A DNA stretch of 64,000 nt from Haematospirillum jordaniae (GTDB lineage: Bacteria > Pseudomonadota > Alphaproteobacteria > Rhodospirillales > Rhodospirillaceae), in NCBI RefSeq assembly GCF_001611975.1, contig NZ_CP014525.1, forward strand, positions 860,001 to 924,000. The letters run 5' to 3'. Shown here piece by piece: positions 57,976-64,000 of the stretch. The position numbers were made by a program, and so were the translations under genes. The notes under the pieces were generated by a model. The model was not told where the DNA came from. It saw only the letters and a program-made list of their open reading frames with translations, and searched no databases. The stretch's first letter is position 1. The number at the start of each line of letters is the position of its first letter.

Positions 57976-58763
57976 GAAAGCGAGGTTGGGACAAGACACA
58001 GGCTAGGCGTTATCTTGTCGTTTGTGCGTGTGCCATGGCCCTGTTGTCTTGCGCATTTTTTCTTATGGTCTCGGTTTCCCATGCCGGTGAGCTGCGGCTC
58101 AGTACCTTGGAGTGGCCTCCCTATACTGGCGAGTCTTTGCCCGGTACCGGTGCCGCTGCGGTTGTACTGCAAGAGGCAGCTAGGCATGGTGGGGATACCT
58201 TCAGCGCAGCCTTCTATCCTTGGCAACGGGCTGTTCGTATAGGCTTGGAGAGCCCAGGGTATGTTGGTTACTTCCCAGAGTATATGTCCCGTGATCTGGA
58301 CAGTCAGTGCCTGTTCAGCAAGCCGATTGGTATTGGTCCCCTAGGGTTTGCACAGCGCAGGGACAGGCCATTGTTCTGGAATACGCTGGATGATCTTGCA
58401 TCGGTACCGATTGGCACTGTTTCGGGCTATGTTAATACGGCTGACTTTGATGCCCGGGTGGCTGTTGGCCGTCTGAGTACGGATACAGCGATTGATGACG
58501 TTAGTAACTTGCGCAAGGTTATTGCAAAAAGGGTTGTGGCTGCTGTGGTTGACCATAACGTGATGACCTATCTGCTGAAAACAGACTCATCCCTGATTAC
58601 AGAGGGGGATGTCCTGGAATTCAACAGCCGGATTCTTGAGAACAAGACCTTGCACGTGTGTTTCCGCAGGACAGACGAAGGAGAGGCCGCTCGTGCCCGC
58701 CTAGATGCTGCCCTGTCTGCCCTAGATGTCTCAACGATTTTTGAGAAAGCCTTGGTGTTCTAG
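57972..58763 (+). CDS. Periplasmic solute-binding-family protein coupled to a chemoreceptor
   Basis: The 263-residue product has an N-terminal hydrophobic segment (YLVVCACAMALLSCAFFLMV), probably a signal peptide or anchor, cut near SHAGELRL. The rest is a family 3-like binding protein: LEWPPYTGESLPGTGAAAVV, FYPWQRAVRIGL and the late KTLHVCFRR. It overlaps the chemoreceptor by ATGA and no ABC permease is nearby, so a sensory role feeding ligand information to the receptor is more likely than uptake. The ligand is unknown. Confidence 0.8.
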   Translation: MRKRGWDKTQARRYLVVCACAMALLSCAFFLMVSVSHAGELRLSTLEWPPYTGESLPGTGAAAVVLQEAARHGGDTFSAAFYPWQRAVRIGLESPGYVGYFPEYMSRDLDSQCLFSKPIGIGPLGFAQRRDRPLFWNTLDDLASVPIGTVSGYVNTADFDARVAVGRLSTDTAIDDVSNLRKVIAKRVVAAVVDHNVMTYLLKTDSSLITEGDVLEFNSRILENKTLHVCFRRTDEGEAARARLDAALSALDVSTIFEKALVF

Positions 58764-60910
58764 CGGCGACCGAACATGTCCTGCAGGCGGTCTATCTCAT
58801 CAGCGGGTGTCCACGTTGCCGGGGGGGCTTCGTCCCGGTCATAATCCGGGGCCGAAGAGGATCCTGACGATGGTATCGGGCGTGCGGGCAGGCCGCGGTG
58901 AATGTCTTCCATGACCTGCTTCCACACCTGTGCAGGCAGGGTTCCTCCCGTGACCCGTTTCATCGGACTGTTGTCGTCGTTACCAATCCAGACGCCGGTC
59001 ACATAATCTGCGGTATAGCCAAGATAAAGCGCATCGCGGTAGGTCTGGCTGGTGCCCGTTTTGGCCCCTGCCGGTCGGTCCAAGGTTGCGGCTTTTCCGG
59101 TTCCCCAAGATAAGACACCACCAAGAAGCTGGTTCATCTGCGCCACAACATCAGGGCGTATGACGCGTGTACCGGCTGTTCCGATGCGTTCGTAAAGGAC
59201 TTGTCCATCCCGTGTGGTGATATCGATAATGGAATACGGATAGGCGGCCATGCCTCCATTCGCCAAGGGAGCATAGGCAGCGGTCATGGCTAGCAGGGTG
59301 TTGTCTTCTGTTCCCAGGGCCATGGCCGGGCTTTCTTCCCCGACACGGGATACGGAAAGGCCAAGTCGGCGGGCTGTGCGTGCCACGGTGCGTAGGCCTG
59401 TTTTCATGGCAACCCGGACAGCAACCGTATTGATCGAGCGGGCGACAGCCTCGCGCACCGTAACATCTCCGCGGAATTGGCGATCAAAGTTCTGCGGCGA
59501 CCAGTTGCGGATCGTCAGGGGTTCATCCTGAATGATGTCATCAGGTGAAAGACCCTGTTCCAGAGCCGCGAGATATACAAATGTCTTGAACGATGATCCG
59601 GGTTGCCGGGTTGCTTGTGTTGCCCGGTTGTACTGACTGGTGCTGTAGTCCGTTCCGCCCACAATAGCGCGTACGGCCCCATGCGGGCTCATGACCACAA
59701 CAGCCCCCTGCGTGGCGTGGCGCGTTGCGCCGTACTGGTTCAGTACGGTGTTCAGTGCATGCTCTGCACTCTTCTGGGTTTGTTTGTTGAACGTTGTTCT
59801 TACAACAAGGTCAGTATCAACCGTACCGACCAGGTTATCGAGTTGATCTAGGACAAAGTCACTGAAATACCGCCCGGTATGGCTGCGGGGTGGCAGTGAA
59901 GCCAGATAGCGTTCCCCTTCAGACGAGGCGTGTTCGGCCTGCGCTTGTGTCAGAACGCCGGATGCGACCATGGACTGGAGGACAGTTCTGGCCCGTGCAT
60001 GGGCATTGGCCTTGTTATTTTCAGGGTTATAGCGGGAGGGCGCTTTCAGTAATCCGGCCAGCACGGCGGCTTGATAGGGTGTGACATGGCGCGTGGATAC
60101 TCCGAAGTATTTTCGGGCGGCAGCCTCCATGCCATAGGTGCCGGCACCCAGATATACGCGGTTCAGGTACAGGCTGAAGATCTGGTCCTTGCTAAACGTC
60201 CATTCCAGCCACAGGGCGAGCATCAGCTCCTGGGCCTTGCGTTTGAAGGTACGATCGCGGGTCAGGAACAGATTCTTGGCGGTTTGCTGCGTAATGGTGG
60301 AGCCACCCTGTACGGTCTGCCCCGCCTGCCAGTTGGTTACTACGGCCCGTAAAAGCCCCAGGGGATCAATGCCCGGGTGACTGTAGAACCGCCGATCCTC
60401 AATAGACATAACCGCTTCGGGTAGCCAGTGGGACATGGCATTGACCGGTACAACATCGCCATATTGGTCCCCATACGTGGCGACCATGGCCCCGTTCTCA
60501 TCAACAAGAGTAATCGAAGGCTTGCGGGTCATGGCTGCTGCCAAGTCGATCCGTGGCAGGTCAAGGGCAAACCAGCCTAGAATCAGGCCAACGACCATGC
60601 ACCCCCACAGCATGATGCTTAGGGTCCAGCGTGCCAAGCGCCAGATAAGGGAGCGTGAACGGCGCGTATTCTTGCCCTTACCGGTTTTTCTTGGTTCTGG
60701 CCCTCGTCGTGCCGATCGCTTTGGCTTCGGTCCTGTGCTCTTTGCCTGCTTTGGCCGCTTTACTGTCCGGAGTTTGCTCCATATTCTGGCCAGACCGCTG
60801 TCATAGGCTGCATGCGATGACAGCATACGGTTCCTGATGTCATCCGGATCAAGGTAGATTCCGGGTGTTGCAGGGTCAGGAACGGGGCAGGGGTCAGAAG
60901 GAGACATCAT
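58760..60910 (-). CDS. Penicillin-binding protein 1A family (class A, bifunctional)
   Basis: This enzyme polymerises glycan strands and cross-links peptides. After a basic cytoplasmic region (SARRGPEPRKTGKGKNTRRS) and one membrane helix (about 100-120), the glycosyltransferase 51 domain shows EDRRFYSHPGID, GGSTITQQTAKN and KRKAQELMLALWLE. The transpeptidase domain shows the nucleophile motif SSFK in RQPGSSFKTF, SIN, and AKTGTSQTYRD. I place the start at the MM pair (60910); the frame is open further upstream but that part is not family-like. It ends convergently with the binding-protein gene, overlapping by 4 bp. Confidence 0.93.
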   Translation of the reverse strand: MMSPSDPCPVPDPATPGIYLDPDDIRNRMLSSHAAYDSGLARIWSKLRTVKRPKQAKSTGPKPKRSARRGPEPRKTGKGKNTRRSRSLIWRLARWTLSIMLWGCMVVGLILGWFALDLPRIDLAAAMTRKPSITLVDENGAMVATYGDQYGDVVPVNAMSHWLPEAVMSIEDRRFYSHPGIDPLGLLRAVVTNWQAGQTVQGGSTITQQTAKNLFLTRDRTFKRKAQELMLALWLEWTFSKDQIFSLYLNRVYLGAGTYGMEAAARKYFGVSTRHVTPYQAAVLAGLLKAPSRYNPENNKANAHARARTVLQSMVASGVLTQAQAEHASSEGERYLASLPPRSHTGRYFSDFVLDQLDNLVGTVDTDLVVRTTFNKQTQKSAEHALNTVLNQYGATRHATQGAVVVMSPHGAVRAIVGGTDYSTSQYNRATQATRQPGSSFKTFVYLAALEQGLSPDDIIQDEPLTIRNWSPQNFDRQFRGDVTVREAVARSINTVAVRVAMKTGLRTVARTARRLGLSVSRVGEESPAMALGTEDNTLLAMTAAYAPLANGGMAAYPYSIIDITTRDGQVLYERIGTAGTRVIRPDVVAQMNQLLGGVLSWGTGKAATLDRPAGAKTGTSQTYRDALYLGYTADYVTGVWIGNDDNSPMKRVTGGTLPAQVWKQVMEDIHRGLPARPIPSSGSSSAPDYDRDEAPPATWTPADEIDRLQDMFGRR

Positions 60911-61193
60911 ATCCGGTTTTCTATGTGTTCCGGGTGGGAGAGGGCACAGAACAGTCCCGGGACTATAAACTGTGACCGAAGCAAGGGCTTGATACCCGAG
61001 ACAGCAGCCTGATGCAAAGGTATCCCCCACAGCTCTTGGTTACGCTTTTGCCAGGATCATGAAGTGACAGGATATTTTCTCCCCTATACTTGGGGCAATC
61101 ATATGGCTGTTTGTGCTGCAAGGTACGGAAATCGGCGAATCGTTGCTTTTTTTCTGCTATTCTGCCTTTCCATTTCCGGGGGAGAAAGCCGCA

Positions 61194-61439
61194 ATGAAGA
61201 CTGCGCCTGCCTTGATGATCAATCTGTCCGAGGATCTCTACCTTCGTCTGCAAGCTTTGGCAGAGGCTGGGCAGTGTCAGCTGGAAGAGCTGGTCTTCCG
61301 TGCTTGCGAGGACTTTGTCGAACGCGAGGAGGAGTTTCTCCAGGTTCGCGATACCTTGGAGTCCGGACAGGATATCCGGGTAACCGTCTGTGTCCCTAGT
61401 GCTCCCCTCGGTGACGTTTCCCCGGTTCCGAAGGGATAG
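61194..61439 (+). CDS. Small ribbon-helix-helix-like protein
   Basis: The 81-residue product starts MKTAPALMINLSEDLYLRLQ. The strand-like MINLSE followed by two helices (DLYLRLQALAEAG, QLEELVFRACEDFVERE) matches the CopG/Arc ribbon-helix-helix pattern of small DNA-binding proteins and antitoxins. No toxin gene is adjacent. GGGGGAG about ten bases upstream supports the ATG at 61194. It is divergent from the penicillin-binding protein gene and convergent with gyrB. Function unknown. Confidence 0.65.
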   Translation: MKTAPALMINLSEDLYLRLQALAEAGQCQLEELVFRACEDFVEREEEFLQVRDTLESGQDIRVTVCVPSAPLGDVSPVPKG

Positions 61440-61478
61440 CGGCGTCAGCCGCCTGTCCCTTCGTTCCCGCGTTTCAGA

Positions 61479-63908
61479 TCAGATATCCAGATTGGTGACT
61501 TTCAGAGCATTGTTTTGGATAAACTCACGTCGGGGTTCCACAACATCGCCCATCAGGGTGGAGAACACTTCCTGGGCCTCGTCGGCGTGGGCAACCCGGA
61601 CCTGAAGAAGGCGCCGTACGTTGGGGTCAAGGGTTGTTTCACGCAGCTGCTCGGCGTTCATCTCTCCCAACCCTTTATAGCGCTGTATGCTGATACCCTT
61701 GCGCCCGGCTGACATGAATGTGTTGACCAGCCCGACAGGACCCCGGATCGGATACCGGTTGTCTCGGATGCGCAGCGTGGCTTTGCCGTTGTAGATTTCG
61801 CCAAGGCTGGCCGACATCTGGTCTAGGCGCCGGGCCTCGCCAGAGTGGGCCAAGGCACTGTCGATGGCATGGGTCTCCGTTACACCCCGCAAGGTGCGTC
61901 GGAACAGCAGGCTGCCGCTGTCCGTGACTTCACCGCTCCAGCCCTTTTCATGCTCGACTTCCAAGTTGTCCAATCGTTGGCAGATGGTATCCATAACAGG
62001 CTGGTTGTTGTGTGTTGATGCCAGAAACTCCGGACTCAGGGCGCCGGCTATGGCGGCTTGTTCTAGGATACGGTTCGGGACCCGGCTCGACATGCGCCCC
62101 AGAAGAGTTCGGACCTGCCGGGCCTGGGTTATCAGTTCACGCAGGTGGGGACCGGCAATCTGCTGTCCGTCCTGCAGAACCAGAACAGCTTCGCTGATGG
62201 ATACATCAATCAGATATTCTTCCAGCTCGCGATCATCCTTCAGATAACGCTCCGAGTTGCCACGTTTGGCCCGGTACAGTGGCGGTTGGGCGATATACAG
62301 GTGCCCCCGCTCGATAATATCGGGCATTTGCCGGAAGAAGAATGTCAGCAAAAGGGTACGGATGTGGGAACCATCCACGTCCGCGTCGGTCATAATGATG
62401 ATCTTGTGGTAACGAAGCTTCTCGATATTGAAGTCATCGCGTCCTATGCCGGTTCCCATGGCGGTGATCAGGGTTCCGACTTCGGCGCTGGACAGCATCT
62501 TGTCAAACCGCGCCCGTTCCACGTTCAGAATCTTGCCGCGCAGGGGCAGAATAGCCTGGAAGGCTCGATCCCGCCCCTGTTTGGCTGTTCCACCGGCGGA
62601 GTCACCCTCGACCAGGAATAGTTCGGACTGTGCCGGATCGCGGTTCTGACAGTCGGCCAGTTTGCCGGGAAGGGAGGAAATATCCAAGGCTCCCTTCCGG
62701 CGTGTCAGTTCACGGGCGCGGCGTGCGGCTTCACGTGCAGCAGCGGCTTCGACCACTTTCCCGATAACTTTGCGGGCATCGGACGGATGCTCTTCGAACC
62801 ACTCTGCAAGCTTTTCGGACACAACGCCTTCCACGACAGGGCGCACTTCGGACGAAACCAGCTTGTCCTTGGTCTGGCTGGAGAACTTGGGGTCAGGAAC
62901 CTTCACGGACAACACGCAGGTCATGCCTTCGCGCATATCATCGCCGGTCGGCTGGACTTTTTCCTTTTTCAGCAGACCGGTTTCCTGAGCGTAGTGAGAA
63001 ATGGTCCGGGTCAGTGCGGCCCGCAATCCGGCCAGATGGGTTCCACCATCCCGCTGCGGGATGTTGTTGGTAAAGCAGAGCGTGTTCTCGTGGTAGGCAT
63101 CGGTCCACTCCAGCGCGATTTCCACGCTGATACCATCGCGTTCGCCGGTGATCAGAACCGGCTTGTCGTGCAGGGGCTGGCGCGCCTTGTCGAGATAGTG
63201 GACGAAAGCCTCTGTGCCGCCTTCATAGTGGAAGATGACGGTTCCGGGTTCCCCGTGGCGTGCATCGGTCAGGTGAAGGGTCACGCCGCTGTTCAGGAAA
63301 GCCAGTTCGCGCAGCCGGTGTTCCAGCGTTGCAAAATTGTATTCCGTTATGGCGAAGATGGAAGGCGAGGCAAGGAAGGTCACTTCTGTACCGGTCCGGT
63401 CGCCGCATTCCTTGACGCGCTTCAGAGGCTTGACGGTCTCCCCATGTTCAAAGCGGACATAATGCTCCCAGCCATCGCGCCAGATACGCAGGTCAAGCCA
63501 CTCTGACAAGGCATTGACGACCGACACACCAACGCCATGCAGCCCGCCGGATACCTTGTACGAATTCTGGTCAAACTTGCCGCCGGCATGCAGCTGGGTC
63601 ATGATGACCTCGGCGGCGGAAACCCCCTCCTCCTTGTGGATATCAACCGGGATACCGCGTCCGTTGTCGCGCACGGTCACCGAGCCGTCGCCATTGAGGA
63701 CAACGTCCGTACGATCTGAATACCCGGCCAAGGACTCGTCAATCGCGTTGTCCACGACCTCGTAGATCATGTGGTGCAGGCCGGATCCGTCGTCGGTGTC
63801 ACCGATATACATGCCCGGGCGCTTGCGCACGGCCTCCAGTCCCTTCAGGACCTTGATGGAATCCGCGTCATATCCGTTGGTGGTGGTGGCGTTGGCAGCT
63901 TCGGTCAT
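61479..63908 (-). CDS. gyrB: DNA gyrase subunit B
   Basis: GyrB is the ATPase subunit of DNA gyrase, which introduces negative supercoils. The 809-residue product has the GHKL ATPase motifs VVDNAIDES, DNGRGIPVD and GGLHGVGVSVVNAL. It also has the TOPRIM segment LFLVEGDSAGGTAKQGRDR with DADVDGSHIRTLLLTF, and the C-terminal RYKGLGEMN. Length is that of proteobacterial GyrB. The 92 bp upstream to the window end hold its leader; in related genomes recF is usually next. Confidence 0.99.
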   Translation of the reverse strand: MTEAANATTTNGYDADSIKVLKGLEAVRKRPGMYIGDTDDGSGLHHMIYEVVDNAIDESLAGYSDRTDVVLNGDGSVTVRDNGRGIPVDIHKEEGVSAAEVIMTQLHAGGKFDQNSYKVSGGLHGVGVSVVNALSEWLDLRIWRDGWEHYVRFEHGETVKPLKRVKECGDRTGTEVTFLASPSIFAITEYNFATLEHRLRELAFLNSGVTLHLTDARHGEPGTVIFHYEGGTEAFVHYLDKARQPLHDKPVLITGERDGISVEIALEWTDAYHENTLCFTNNIPQRDGGTHLAGLRAALTRTISHYAQETGLLKKEKVQPTGDDMREGMTCVLSVKVPDPKFSSQTKDKLVSSEVRPVVEGVVSEKLAEWFEEHPSDARKVIGKVVEAAAAREAARRARELTRRKGALDISSLPGKLADCQNRDPAQSELFLVEGDSAGGTAKQGRDRAFQAILPLRGKILNVERARFDKMLSSAEVGTLITAMGTGIGRDDFNIEKLRYHKIIIMTDADVDGSHIRTLLLTFFFRQMPDIIERGHLYIAQPPLYRAKRGNSERYLKDDRELEEYLIDVSISEAVLVLQDGQQIAGPHLRELITQARQVRTLLGRMSSRVPNRILEQAAIAGALSPEFLASTHNNQPVMDTICQRLDNLEVEHEKGWSGEVTDSGSLLFRRTLRGVTETHAIDSALAHSGEARRLDQMSASLGEIYNGKATLRIRDNRYPIRGPVGLVNTFMSAGRKGISIQRYKGLGEMNAEQLRETTLDPNVRRLLQVRVAHADEAQEVFSTLMGDVVEPRREFIQNNALKVTNLDI

Positions 63909-64000
63909 GGGTTTGCGTACTCACTTCGTCCTTGCTTTCCCCGCTGGCTGGCGGGGAGGGGTATTCTAGTGCAATTGGCCGTCAGAAACGTTAAAAAACT

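Noticed and set aside
61194..61439. Toxin-antitoxin module
   Set aside because: The ribbon-helix-helix-like protein stands alone; neighbouring genes are a penicillin-binding protein and gyrB, and no toxin frame is adjacent.

Overview
The window reads as the chromosome of an alphaproteobacterium, most likely a member of the Rhodospirillales. The signs are a moderately high G+C, the Hsp20-DUF1150 pair, a phasin gene, a fused malic enzyme-phosphotransacetylase, GcvA-type LysR architecture and Rhodospirillaceae-like housekeeping proteins. Genus cannot be fixed from the sequence alone. No phage, IS element or CRISPR array was seen.

Left part (1-20 kb) is core metabolism and information processing: lepA (its 3' end runs off the window), a VanX-type dipeptidase overlapping tsaB-rimI, mutS convergent with rimI, an unknown small protein, maeB, phoR-phoU without pst genes, a strong terminator shared with ppa, a basic-amino-acid-type ABC uptake operon on the minus strand, a threonine aldolase, alaS, a phasin and tRNA-Leu(UAA).

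The centre (about 20.7-46.5 kb) is one dedicated secretion locus: two consecutive type I exporter ABC proteins, a HlyD-type adaptor and a 6,673-residue secreted protein. This giant gene holds 18 tandem copies of a 253-261-residue two-domain unit that are almost identical at the DNA level. The copies differ at only a few linked variant sites, and their order shows block duplications. Both ABC proteins have lost the canonical LSGGQ signature and have Glu at the Q-loop Gln; one also has Asp at the catalytic Walker B Glu. The giant protein has no RTX nonapeptide repeats. This locus is the most unusual part of the window.

Right part (46.5-64 kb): ccmAB, a LysR regulator, a small unknown gene, an hsp20-DUF1150 heat-shock operon whose leader resembles a ROSE thermometer, a methyltransferase, sufE, a TauE/SafE permease, dnaK-dnaJ with a 16-bp inverted repeat between them, a chemoreceptor translationally coupled to a periplasmic binding protein, a class A penicillin-binding protein, a small ribbon-helix-helix-like protein and gyrB.

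Start codons were re-chosen for many genes from ribosome binding sites and family N-termini, so several genes are shorter than the maximal open frame.
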